Both the position numbers and the translations under genes were made by a program. From Candidatus Electryonea clarkiae (GTDB lineage Bacteria; Electryoneota; Electryoneia; Electryoneales; Electryoneaceae): DNA of 64,000 bases. Below the pieces are notes generated by a model. The model was given only the letters and a program-made list of their open reading frames with translations. It was not told the origin of the DNA and made no database searches. Location: positions 1 through 64,000 of the forward strand of contig JAVCCM010000067.1 of the NCBI GenBank assembly GCA_030765455.1, given 5' to 3'. Below are positions 15,641 through 24,737 of this stretch, piece after piece (within the stretch, counting starts at the first letter, position 1; each line of letters starts with the position of its first letter).

Positions 15641-18523
15641 ATGGAAGAGATAATGCCTGATATCAATTGGAATGAAATAGGTGAAATGCTGAAATCTGCT
15701 TTCACTTATGCGAGAGATCCTGCTGCTAAAGAAGCAATAAAAATTACCGTGAAAGAATCGCTGGATGGTATAAAAAATCTCTTCCGTAAGAAACACGGAA
15801 ATAATGAAGATTTGAATGAAGCTCTACAGGAATTAGAGGCAAATCCTGGTTCGAAGATTATCAAAAATGCTCTTATTAATGAACTTGAATCGGAAAAAAT
15901 AGAGAAAGATGCTGAGATTGTCGCACTGTTTCGCGTCTTGGTAGAAAATCTTGCAAAGACCCCGCATGGCGACACATACAACGCTCAAACAATTATACAA
16001 GGCAACCAGAAGGTCACAATAATTAAAGGTAACCAGATCATAAACGAAGGACCTGGTGAACTCACAAAAAATAATGACAACCTTCGCCAACGTTATCTGC
16101 GTGATTTAGCTGCTAAAACAAGTACTCTTCCATTGGCTTATGTTGATCCTGATTATGCGGATCCTGAGCGGGGTCAGACTCTTCGTCTTGTGGATATTTA
16201 TACCGCGCTTGACACTACGGAGCATGAGCGGATGGAGACTGAGGATGAAGCCCGCGATTTCCTCAAACACCAGGAGGAGACAAAACGTATTTCAGTACAG
16301 GAGTTGGTAAACAAACGTAAAAAATTAGTCCTCCTGGGCGATCCGGGATCGGGAAAAAGCACTTTTGTAAATTACCTGACATTAATTATGTCAAAAGCCG
16401 GAGACTCAGACGAAAGCTCCGGTGAGTGGCTGGAAAAACTGGAGAACTCGGGCGGGTGGGATCATGATATCCTTCTCCCGGTACGAATAATACTACGTGA
16501 TTTTGCCGACACATTCGATGTCGACAGCAAGAAGGACAACGCTGAGATTCTTCAGTCATATATCAGGGAGAGTTTTAAAAATGCCGGTGTGGATGATTTC
16601 TGGAACGAATTTCATGATGGATTGCAGAAACCGGAAAAAGAGTACCTGGTTTTACTCGATGGGCTCGATGAAGTCCCGGCTAAAAAGCACAAAAGAATGG
16701 TTCAAATAATAAACGATTTTTCCAGGAAGTATCCTGATCATCGATATCTTGTCACCTGCCGTATTTATGCCTATGTCGGCAGTGATGTCCAGTTAAATGA
16801 TTTTCACCAGGCAACTTTGACATCGTTTAGTGAAGAACAGATAAAGAACTTTATTTCTGCCTGGTACAAAGAGCTGGAACTTCAAAAACGCTTCACGGAA
16901 GAGCGATCTTCAGAATTGGCGGAAGGATTAAAAAAGGCTGCCCTGCGACCTGATTTAAGGGGGCTTTCAGAACGTCCTTTATTGCTCACGACCATGGCAT
17001 TACTTCATTCTTTTGAGGGTCAGTTACCGGAGGATCGAATTGAACTATATAAATGGACAGTTGACCTGTTGTTGCGCCGATGGCAGAGCAAAATAACCAC
17101 TGAGAAGGGAATAGTGGATCTGCTCGAAGTCGAAGGGCTAAAAATGAGCGATTTGCAGGATGGTTTGAATACCATTGCTTATACTGCTCATTCAAAATCA
17201 GATGATTCGAATGAACTCAGCGATATCGGTGAGGAATTAATACGAAAATGTCTCCTGCCCCATTTGGATGATAGTTTTGATAAAGCAAAAATATTTTTAA
17301 ATTATATCAGCAAGCGTGCTGGACTGCTGATACCGTATAAAACAGACACATACACCTTTCCGCATCGTACCTTCCAGGAATTTTTAGCCGCCTGCCATCT
17401 TGTAGGACTTGGTGATTATCCCACGAAATCTGTTGAACTATTGAAGAAAGATATAGTCCGATGGCGTGTCGTTTTCGTCCTTGCCGCCGGTTACGCTCCT
17501 CGTGGTCAAGGGATAGCTGCGATTACTCTGTTATGCCGTAAATCTGTCAACGAAAAGAAAGATAAAAATTCGAAAGATTTTGAATTGGCAATAATTGCCG
17601 GAGAAGCGCTGTTGGAAATGGGCTTGAAAAAAGTCAGCCTGGATGATCCGGGAAGAGATTTATCGGATTGTATTAAAGGTTGGTTATTGGCAGCTATACA
17701 AGCAGATGAGATTCTGAAACCACAGGAGAGAGTAGCCGCCGGTAATATCTTATCCAAGCTTGGCGATCCTCGATTTGATCCGGACAATTTTTATCTTCCT
17801 GTTGATGAAAACCTCGGGTTTGTCAAGATTCCAGCGGGGGAATTCCAGATGGGCAGCGATAAGGAAAAGGATAGTGAAGCTTTTGATTGGGAATTACCGC
17901 AACATCCGGTAACAGTTCCGGAATTCTGGATATCTCGCTATCCTGTAACCGTTGGTCAGTTCAGGCAGTTTTTAAAGGACAGCAAGCACGAAATGGATAA
18001 AGACTGGAATAACTTCAATACGATTGATAACCATCCGGTTGTAAAGGTTTCGTGGGAGGATGCTCAATCCTTTTGTGCCTGGTTGATCTTAAAATCAGGT
18101 GATAAAGGCAGTAAAATACGATTACCTTCCGAAGCTGAATGGGAATATACCATAAGAAAAGACGGCGATACTATCTACCCCTGGGGTGATGAAGCAGATT
18201 CAAACAAAATGAATTATAGAGAAACAGGAATAGGTACAATCAGCCCGGTTGGTTGTTTCCCGGGTGGCTCCACTACAGATGAAATTGAAGACATGAACGG
18301 CAATGTTTGGGAATGGTGTGAAGATGATTGGCATGGCAGCTATGAAGGAGCACCAGATGAAGGGAGTGCTTGGAGTGATGAACCGAGGGGCTCCTCCCGT
18401 GTTCTGCGTGGCGGTGGCTGGGGCGACCTTGCCGGGCCCTGTCGATCAGCGTATCGCTACTACGGCGCCCCGTCGATCCATTTCAGCATCATCGGTTTCC
18501 GTCTTGTGAGGGAAGGACCTTGA
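15641..18523 (+). CDS. NACHT NTPase with C-terminal FGE-sulfatase/C-type-lectin-like domain, candidate DGR target
   Basis: 960 aa, cytoplasmic. The N-terminal about 130 residues are helical, then comes a short strand-rich repeat (TIIQGNQKVTIIKGNQII). A NACHT ATPase follows: Walker A GDPGSGKS (about 233-240), Walker B LLDGLDEVP (about 338-346), then helical NACHT-associated and solenoid-like sequence. Residues about 725-958 are a formylglycine-generating-enzyme fold (FVKIPAGEFQMGS, ISRYPVTVGQF, RLPSEAEWEY, PWGDE, DMNGNVWEWCEDDW, VLRGGGWG, IGFRLV). NACHT proteins of this class act in bacterial immunity. Here the FGE fold is probably a binding head, since it ends in a pattern typical of DGR variable proteins. 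Good ribosome site GGAGG before the ATG. No partner gene adjoins it. Confidence 0.9.
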   Translation: MEEIMPDINWNEIGEMLKSAFTYARDPAAKEAIKITVKESLDGIKNLFRKKHGNNEDLNEALQELEANPGSKIIKNALINELESEKIEKDAEIVALFRVLVENLAKTPHGDTYNAQTIIQGNQKVTIIKGNQIINEGPGELTKNNDNLRQRYLRDLAAKTSTLPLAYVDPDYADPERGQTLRLVDIYTALDTTEHERMETEDEARDFLKHQEETKRISVQELVNKRKKLVLLGDPGSGKSTFVNYLTLIMSKAGDSDESSGEWLEKLENSGGWDHDILLPVRIILRDFADTFDVDSKKDNAEILQSYIRESFKNAGVDDFWNEFHDGLQKPEKEYLVLLDGLDEVPAKKHKRMVQIINDFSRKYPDHRYLVTCRIYAYVGSDVQLNDFHQATLTSFSEEQIKNFISAWYKELELQKRFTEERSSELAEGLKKAALRPDLRGLSERPLLLTTMALLHSFEGQLPEDRIELYKWTVDLLLRRWQSKITTEKGIVDLLEVEGLKMSDLQDGLNTIAYTAHSKSDDSNELSDIGEELIRKCLLPHLDDSFDKAKIFLNYISKRAGLLIPYKTDTYTFPHRTFQEFLAACHLVGLGDYPTKSVELLKKDIVRWRVVFVLAAGYAPRGQGIAAITLLCRKSVNEKKDKNSKDFELAIIAGEALLEMGLKKVSLDDPGRDLSDCIKGWLLAAIQADEILKPQERVAAGNILSKLGDPRFDPDNFYLPVDENLGFVKIPAGEFQMGSDKEKDSEAFDWELPQHPVTVPEFWISRYPVTVGQFRQFLKDSKHEMDKDWNNFNTIDNHPVVKVSWEDAQSFCAWLILKSGDKGSKIRLPSEAEWEYTIRKDGDTIYPWGDEADSNKMNYRETGIGTISPVGCFPGGSTTDEIEDMNGNVWEWCEDDWHGSYEGAPDEGSAWSDEPRGSSRVLRGGGWGDLAGPCRSAYRYYGAPSIHFSIIGFRLVREGP
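18400..18510 (+). other. Putative diversity-generating-retroelement variable region (3' end of the NACHT-FGE gene)
   Basis: The codons for VLRGGGWGDLAGPCRSAYRY through IGFRLV show the classical layout of a DGR variable region: invariant R-G-G, W, C-R-S-A and I-G-F-R framing variable codons, within 15 codons of the stop. The stretch is distinctly GC-rich and A-poor compared with the rest of the gene, as expected when template adenines have been replaced. No template repeat or reverse transcriptase gene lies in this window, so the call rests on the target side only. Confidence 0.5.
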
Positions 18524-18582
18524 TTTTGTTACAATTTGCAGTTATACCATTTTACGGTTTTCAGATTTTTGACCGAAGAGAA

Positions 18583-18710
18583 GCTGCGAGAGGGCGAAGC
18601 GAAGCCGTCCCTCCGCAGCGAAGCGAAGGTCTCGCAGCGCTTTAGCGCGGGGAGGATTTTCTCTGAGCCCTTTGTGATCTTTGTGGTTTTTCTTTCTTTC
18701 ACAGATAGAT
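18583..18710. repeat. Composite intergenic repeat after the NACHT-FGE gene
   Basis: GCTGCGAGA (18583-18591) pairs with TCTCGCAGC (18630-18638), enclosing two direct CGAAGCGAAG copies. The 'ctctgagccctttgtg' interspersed repeat follows (about 18657-18700). The segment separates two convergent genes and may work as a bidirectional RNA end, though there is no clear T-tract. Confidence 0.5.
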
Positions 18711-18727
18711 CAGGTATTTCCATGAAA

Positions 18728-21424
18728 TCACTTGATGTATGCCAGCTTTTTTACCATGCTTTTTCCGGGAGATTCAAGAATAGCAAAATAGACACCCGCC
18801 GCCAGGTTGTCCGCGTCCCATTTGATGGAATGTGTTCCCGGTGATAAACTCCTGTTTATCAAGGTTGTAACTTGACGTCCCAGGATATCATAGATATCAA
18901 GCTTTACGTCAGATTTATAAGGGACATGTATCTTCAAATTGGTTGATGAGTTGAATGGATTTGGATAAACTGAACTGATATCGAATTCATCAGGAATCTG
19001 ATGCGCAGGTTCTGTATTATCAGGTACTTCTGCTACATCAAACCATGAAAGAATCGAACTCATGACCTCATGTCTCAGTGCGGTTTCCGACCCGCCGGTA
19101 ACGGCTTCAAAAGCGAAAGAAAAGTAAACATGTTTCCGGTCATCATCTTCGTAGAAAATTCCGCCGTCTCCATCCATAGTCAAGTATTCATAGGCGGAAG
19201 AGGCATCTCCAAGCGGTTCTATTATATCCGGACTGTTCCTTCCATTGCCAGCGCCACCGGGACCAACCAGGACCATGCGGCTTTCAGGAATTATCGGTCC
19301 TTCAACACCTGATACAGCTTCGAGCCCGACCTCGTTTTCAGCTTCGCCGCCGCTTCGAGCGAACAGGTAGTCTGAATAGAATTCGGTACCATCAAGCTGC
19401 TCATCCAGGGTTTGTCCAAACATGAAAAGGTTTGTTCCTTCATCCATTGCATGTTGTAGCGCTTCGATCTCCGCATCGTTTAACGGGTCGGTCTCATCTC
19501 CGGTCATCCAGATTATCGCATCATATTCAGCCAGTTCATCCCCGGATGGTGATACTAACATGACAGAAATGTCATGATGAAAATAATTATAAAAGTGTTG
19601 ATGAAGGTCTTCCCGAATAAAGCGATCATAATCAGCGCCGCCATCGTCATCTATAAGAATGATATCCGGCGTCCCCAACATAATGGTTTTGGAAACTCCT
19701 ATGGAGTAATTATGCGGAGAAGCAGTGACTGTCAGGTTAAATGTGCTGAAATGCCCGTCCGGTCCGCCCTCCGGAATTGTAAAACTTAATGGTGAATCGT
19801 TGTTATCAACTTCATCCCCACCCTCCAATATTCCGAGTTGAACGCTGGGTACGTCAATCCTCACGCCCGGATAACTCAATGAAATGGAAGCGGTTGTAAA
19901 TGTGGCAGTCTGCCATCCCACCTGGTTAGAAACATTCAGGCGAACTTCAATCTCCTCACCAACATCCGGATGACCGTTTCCATTCGGATCGGTCATTGAC
20001 CATTCCTCAATAACCAGTTCAGGCCAGTAGTACTGTGTGACTGCCTTGTATGCGTTGACTTCACCAGAGCCGATAGGACGGTTGGTGTTGATAGGATCGG
20101 TAGTGTTGACTACAACATCAGTCCAATATGAGTTGGATTGATTTGGAAACATTGATATTACAAGCGCGCCTACTCCGGCAGCGATGGGACTGGCGACACT
20201 GGTGCCGTCCCATGATGTATAAGTATTGTTAAACCAGGGAGTGTAGCATCCAACACCAGGGGCGGCAACGTCAACCCAGTCACCCCAGTTGGAAAAGCCT
20301 GCACGACCACCATCTGTACTTGTTGCAGCGACAGAAATCACGTTGTTATACGCGGCGGGGAAAAAAAAGCCGGTACGCCCATCGTTTCCTGTTGCTGCAA
20401 ATAACAGGGCACCGTCTTCCCATGCGGCTTGAAGAGCGTTGTCAGTTCCCTGTGAGGATTGATTACTACCAAAAGACATGTTCAGGACTTTTGCGCCATT
20501 TTCGACAGCATACCTGATTGCAGGGATATATGCTGTTGATACAGTAACCCCATTGCCCTGGGCTGTTTCGTATCCGCAACGCAAAGCCATTATTTTACAG
20601 CCATAAGCTATACTTGCACCACCGATACCATTGTCACCCGCCGCCGCCATTGCCGCTGCAACACCGGTGCCGTGACCGTTAAAGTCTATAGGATTATTAT
20701 CCCTGGTCAATCCGTCTTCGCCGTTGGCGGCATTATTTATACCCTGGATCCAATCGTAACCAATGAAATCATCAACAAGACCGTTGTCGTCATCGTCAAT
20801 GTCATTCCAGTCTCCAGCCGTACCGGGCAAATCGTCAAAAAGATCACCGAATGGTCTGTGGTCATCATCCATATCTTCGCCTGGATTTACCCATATATTT
20901 TCAGCAAGGTCAGGATGGTTCCAGTCAACACCGGTATCTATTCCAGCCACTATAACCGATTCACTTCCGGTAACTATATCCCAAGCTCTTTCCGCCTCTA
21001 TTGCCCCAAGCCACCATTGCGAACCGAGGGATGGATCATTGGGAGTATAACAGACAGGATAATGAAAATCCGGCTCTGCCCAGACGACTTCGCTCAGTCG
21101 CGAAAACTCTTCAGCGACAAGCTCCATGTCGGTGCCGGACGGGAAGACAATTATATGATTATTCCTGGTTTCGTAAAGATAATCTTCATCCTTAGAGATA
21201 TATCCCCCGAGGTAATCACGAAGACCATAAGCATTAAATCTATCCAAAAGACGGTCAATTTCCACATCATCGACCGATACGATAGCTTCTGTATTAATTT
21301 CAGGCTCGAAATCCTTGGCAAAACGGATCATCAAAACACCATCCGAATATGTAAGGGGTCCGGCTAAAGTCAAGCCTGTTAAAAAGAAAACAACAATCAG
21401 AACAAGAAAAGCATGATATTTCAT
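18728..21424 (-). CDS. Secreted subtilisin-like serine protease (S8) with T9SS sorting domain
   Basis: 898 aa. A signal peptide (1-21) and a propeptide-like region (to about 140) precede an S8 peptidase domain. The catalytic triad is complete: Asp163 (AGIDTGVDWNHPD), His251 (FNGHGTGVAA) and Ser409 (WDGTSVASP), with oxyanion Asn347 (AATGNDG). An Asp-rich loop (about 185-220) probably binds calcium. Beta-sandwich-like regions follow (about 470-800). The last about 80 residues are a type-A sorting domain (SSVYPNPFNSSTNLKI, DILGRQV, GVYFAILE, KLAYIK) that directs outer-membrane translocation and surface attachment or release by T9SS. ATG start; convergent with the NACHT gene. Confidence 0.93.
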   Translation of the reverse strand: MKYHAFLVLIVVFFLTGLTLAGPLTYSDGVLMIRFAKDFEPEINTEAIVSVDDVEIDRLLDRFNAYGLRDYLGGYISKDEDYLYETRNNHIIVFPSGTDMELVAEEFSRLSEVVWAEPDFHYPVCYTPNDPSLGSQWWLGAIEAERAWDIVTGSESVIVAGIDTGVDWNHPDLAENIWVNPGEDMDDDHRPFGDLFDDLPGTAGDWNDIDDDDNGLVDDFIGYDWIQGINNAANGEDGLTRDNNPIDFNGHGTGVAAAMAAAGDNGIGGASIAYGCKIMALRCGYETAQGNGVTVSTAYIPAIRYAVENGAKVLNMSFGSNQSSQGTDNALQAAWEDGALLFAATGNDGRTGFFFPAAYNNVISVAATSTDGGRAGFSNWGDWVDVAAPGVGCYTPWFNNTYTSWDGTSVASPIAAGVGALVISMFPNQSNSYWTDVVVNTTDPINTNRPIGSGEVNAYKAVTQYYWPELVIEEWSMTDPNGNGHPDVGEEIEVRLNVSNQVGWQTATFTTASISLSYPGVRIDVPSVQLGILEGGDEVDNNDSPLSFTIPEGGPDGHFSTFNLTVTASPHNYSIGVSKTIMLGTPDIILIDDDGGADYDRFIREDLHQHFYNYFHHDISVMLVSPSGDELAEYDAIIWMTGDETDPLNDAEIEALQHAMDEGTNLFMFGQTLDEQLDGTEFYSDYLFARSGGEAENEVGLEAVSGVEGPIIPESRMVLVGPGGAGNGRNSPDIIEPLGDASSAYEYLTMDGDGGIFYEDDDRKHVYFSFAFEAVTGGSETALRHEVMSSILSWFDVAEVPDNTEPAHQIPDEFDISSVYPNPFNSSTNLKIHVPYKSDVKLDIYDILGRQVTTLINRSLSPGTHSIKWDADNLAAGVYFAILESPGKSMVKKLAYIK

Positions 21425-21552
21425 TTGTACACCTCAAAGGTTTCACCGTTAACCTTACAATATGACTTAATAATGAGTATTAGGAAAGACTACTAATTGT
21501 GCGCCTGGATGCTTAGAGAGACAAAACATAAGAATTTAATCCGATTGTACTA

Positions 21553-21581
21553 TGGACACAAATAGAGAACTGTGGTATAAT
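21553..21581 (+). promoter_or_regulatory. Strong sigma70-like extended -10 promoter
   Basis: TGGACA at 21553-21558, a 17-bp spacer, and TATAAT at 21576-21581 preceded by TG at -15/-14 (TGGTATAAT). It lies 36 bp upstream of the hydrolase start and faces it. It is the closest match to consensus seen in this window. Confidence 0.6.
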
Positions 21582-21616
21582 AGATTATCACATGAAATTT
21601 GAAATTTGCTGTTAAT

Positions 21617-22507
21617 ATGAAAATATTCAGAATTGTCATGGCTGTATTGATTTCATTTACGCTTTTAATCGGTATTTTCGACACCGGAATGGGGATTTGG
21701 GCTCACTATGAATTGAAGAATTCAATTCATAGTGAAACACCCTGGTTGATCGAGACACAGATCCTCGAACCCGATTCGATTGTACATGATCATTCTGTGA
21801 TCCTTGTACACGGATTTGCCGGAAGTCCTTTCGATTTCAAGCAGCTTGCCGGTGAGATACGCGACAAAGGTTTTCGGGTTGTTGTTCCAATGATGCCCGG
21901 ACAGGGAAGAACAATATCTGCGTATCAACGTGGTAATTATGATCCGGAGTTTTATGTTGCCTGGTTAAAAGATATTGTGCGTAAGGAAACCGAATCGACA
22001 GGGAATAAGCCATACCTGGTTGGTTTTTCCATGGGCGGCACGATCTCGACAATAATCGCTTCGGAAGATTTAGTAGCGCGTCTTGTCCTGCTTTCACCTT
22101 TCTTTTCTCTTCCAAAGTCAAATTCACTGATAAGAATATCTTCCCGAATAGTCAGCAATGTAGTTCCCATAACTCCCAAACGTGGCAGGGGAAGAATAAA
22201 CGAGCCTGAAGGATACCGGGACTATACTCCAGGTTCGTTCATAATATCTTTTGCAGCTTTCGAGCAGTTGCAACGCCTGGCAGTTATGGCAGGGAAACAA
22301 GTGGAACAAATAGATATTCCCGTGATGATAGCAGCCTCATCCGGTGATGTTACAGCTTCTTTCGAACAGACTTTTCATTTATTCGAACCCAAACCAAATG
22401 TTACTTTCATGAAATACGATCGTTCCAACCACATTTTACTATATGATTATGACAAGGAGATTGTTACTTCGAAGATTTTGGAGTTTTTGTTATCTGAAAA
22501 TGAATAG
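21617..22507 (+). CDS. Alpha/beta-hydrolase (esterase/monoacylglycerol-lipase-like), membrane-anchored
   Basis: About 296 aa. An N-terminal hydrophobic segment (residues about 5-26) is probably a signal anchor. The core is an alpha/beta-hydrolase: oxyanion region VILVHGFAGSPFDF, nucleophile elbow GFSMGG (serine), a late acid in SSGDVTAS, and His in YDRSNHILLYDYD. This resembles carboxylesterase Est30-type or lysophospholipase-type enzymes acting on short acyl esters. I choose the ATG at 21617; the TTG at 21599 only adds six non-conserved residues. Transcribed divergently from the subtilase gene and monocistronic. Confidence 0.85.
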   Translation: MKIFRIVMAVLISFTLLIGIFDTGMGIWAHYELKNSIHSETPWLIETQILEPDSIVHDHSVILVHGFAGSPFDFKQLAGEIRDKGFRVVVPMMPGQGRTISAYQRGNYDPEFYVAWLKDIVRKETESTGNKPYLVGFSMGGTISTIIASEDLVARLVLLSPFFSLPKSNSLIRISSRIVSNVVPITPKRGRGRINEPEGYRDYTPGSFIISFAAFEQLQRLAVMAGKQVEQIDIPVMIAASSGDVTASFEQTFHLFEPKPNVTFMKYDRSNHILLYDYDKEIVTSKILEFLLSENE

Positions 22508-22751
22508 CGCCCTGACAAATATGTTTCGATAGGTTTATTCACAGTATGTAAGGATATTCAGGATAACTAATGTATTTTTCATACTTCTACACTTTATTAA
22601 ATGTGAGATTCTCCCAATACTTTGGTAGAGCCTATTTCAAATATGCATAATACGATTGTATCTTTTTTAAAAATGAGAACATATAAAATTCCACTTACAG
22701 GAATATAGTTTCTTAACGACGCAAATATTGAATTCGGAACCAATTTTTTTT

Positions 22752-24620
22752 ATGCCAAGTGATCTAGAGATAAAAATCCTTTCTGCATTTCCTGATCGTT
22801 GGATCGTGGAATCACACCTTCCGTCAAAGGAATTCAGGGGCGACCTACTTATATCCAATATCCGCAAGATAAAGAAAGCGGTCTCTTCGGAGGTAAAGGT
22901 TCCCCTGTCACTCCTTAGTTATTCCGATATCGTAAGTAAAAAACGAACCGAAGATGGTCTTGTTGTTGCTTTCACTTTTGTACGAATCAAAGTTGAACAA
23001 GGACCTCCCGAAGTTCGAATCGAGCCTGTAATCACTACATCAGGTATAACATTAAAGAATATGAAGGCTGTTGTTGATCTCTTTATTACAGATCAATTTG
23101 ACAATGAAGTAGATATTAACATGGTCAGGCTTGCAATCGAGAAATTTAAATTTCGTATTGAAAACGTTGACTATGACGCTTTAGAGAATGCAATAAAACA
23201 AGTACAACTTGATCATCAGCCTATGAAAGGTTATATCCTCTCGCAAGGAACCATGCCGGATATAGGGGAGTCGGCAGAAATAGAATTCTCCTTCAGCCAG
23301 GAACAGGTCGATTCACAAATGAACAAGCTTATGGGAGCTACAAAGGTTTTCAAAGATGACCTTCTATGCTCTATTTCATCGCCAACAAAAGGCGAATTCC
23401 CCGGAAAAGATATCTTCAACAAAGTAATACCACCTCTTCTTGGAACATCGGTTGAGCTTAAAACAGGAAAAGGAGTTGTTCAGTCACTCGACCAATCATG
23501 TATATCTGAATGCGATGGAATCGTCAAGGTGAAAAAAGAATGGGTTCAGCGCAATGATGTAATGGGATTTGAACGTAAGGTTTTTCACGTTGAGATAGAT
23601 GTCGAACCCATACGGATTGTTAAAGGATCTGAAATTGATAGTCTCACAACAACTGATCATGTCGAAATTCAAGGTCCTTTGAAGGCTGGCGCCAAGATTA
23701 TGACTTCGGGAAGTATCTTCGTGGATGGAGCGGTTAATGATGGCGCGAATATAAGGTCAATGAAGGAACTTGTCGTTACCGGTGAGGTTTTTAATAGCGA
23801 TTTAAATGCTGATGGTTCTATCACTGTTGATAATAATGTCGCTGGTTCAACAGTTAGAAGTAATGAAGACATTGATATCAAAGGTCTCGCTGCAAATTCT
23901 ACAGTCAGCGGCAGAGACATTAAAATTGATGAGGTCTTGAATAGTACTATTGAAGCGGAGGAAGGTGTAACAATAAATCGTGTTTCCGGATTGGAAACTG
24001 GCGATCCAAGTAAGCGAACTCGAATTAGAGTAGGCGTTGCTGATTTCATGCAAAATAAAATAGACAGCGATAAAGAACTCATAGAATCATCACGGGAATC
24101 ATTGAAGCGGCTCACCGGTTTATTGGGTGAGAAACTTGCTGCTGATATAGGTGTTAAACCTGTCCAGACTATCCTGATTAAATTCGTTTCACAAGAGAAG
24201 AAAAAAGGGCATCCACCATATTCGCAGGAGCAGTTACAGAGCATCAGAACATTGATAGAATCCATCGAGCCGTTGATGATGCTGATACAAGAAAAAAATG
24301 AATCACTTGATGTTCAGCGCGAAAAGATGAAAAACATTGACAAAAGTAAAGGTGTTGTACTGATTAAGGAGAAAGTTACTGTTCCAATTGATATAGAAAT
24401 AGGCGGTGAAAAGACTACGATCGAAGATCGAGCAGGTCCTATGAATATTAAATTGAAATTTAGTGAAGAGAAGGATGCAATGGTTGCGGACGTTTCGGAT
24501 GCAGAAGACACACCGGTAGCACCATCAATTCAGACTGAACAAAAACCTGAACCAATGGAATCAGCAGCACCTCCGGGAGAGGATGACAAATCCACCACAA
24601 TGGATTTTATCTTCGAATAA
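22752..24620 (+). CDS. FapA-family protein (DUF342)
   Basis: About 622 aa, cytoplasmic. Residues about 90-290 are the FapA N-terminal region. Residues about 300-430 form a right-handed beta-helix made of short repeats (GSIFVDGAVNDGANIRSMKE, VTGEVFNSDLNADGSITVDN and so on). A coiled coil follows to about 545, then a charged tail. DUF342 proteins occur in many flagellated and non-flagellated bacteria, with suggested roles in polar or flagellar localisation; the biochemical function is not established. Start taken at ATG 22752; a TTG at 22728 is also in frame. No flagellar genes adjoin it. A polymer-binding or scaffold role is only a guess. Confidence 0.82.
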   Translation: MPSDLEIKILSAFPDRWIVESHLPSKEFRGDLLISNIRKIKKAVSSEVKVPLSLLSYSDIVSKKRTEDGLVVAFTFVRIKVEQGPPEVRIEPVITTSGITLKNMKAVVDLFITDQFDNEVDINMVRLAIEKFKFRIENVDYDALENAIKQVQLDHQPMKGYILSQGTMPDIGESAEIEFSFSQEQVDSQMNKLMGATKVFKDDLLCSISSPTKGEFPGKDIFNKVIPPLLGTSVELKTGKGVVQSLDQSCISECDGIVKVKKEWVQRNDVMGFERKVFHVEIDVEPIRIVKGSEIDSLTTTDHVEIQGPLKAGAKIMTSGSIFVDGAVNDGANIRSMKELVVTGEVFNSDLNADGSITVDNNVAGSTVRSNEDIDIKGLAANSTVSGRDIKIDEVLNSTIEAEEGVTINRVSGLETGDPSKRTRIRVGVADFMQNKIDSDKELIESSRESLKRLTGLLGEKLAADIGVKPVQTILIKFVSQEKKKGHPPYSQEQLQSIRTLIESIEPLMMLIQEKNESLDVQREKMKNIDKSKGVVLIKEKVTVPIDIEIGGEKTTIEDRAGPMNIKLKFSEEKDAMVADVSDAEDTPVAPSIQTEQKPEPMESAAPPGEDDKSTTMDFIFE

Positions 24621-24737
24621 CATTTCAGCCGCAATTATTTATCATTTCACAATTATTTTCATTAAGACCTACATCGCCTTGAATTATTCTCTATTTCTTC
24701 ATATTATTAATAGTTCATAAATTCACAAAGTTGCAGG

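Noticed and set aside
20672-21367. 231-aa ORF antisense to the subtilase
   Set aside because: Lies wholly opposite a gene with an intact catalytic triad; no domain pattern.
23669-24265. 198-aa ORF antisense to the FapA gene
   Set aside because: Serine/leucine-rich shadow of the beta-helix repeats.
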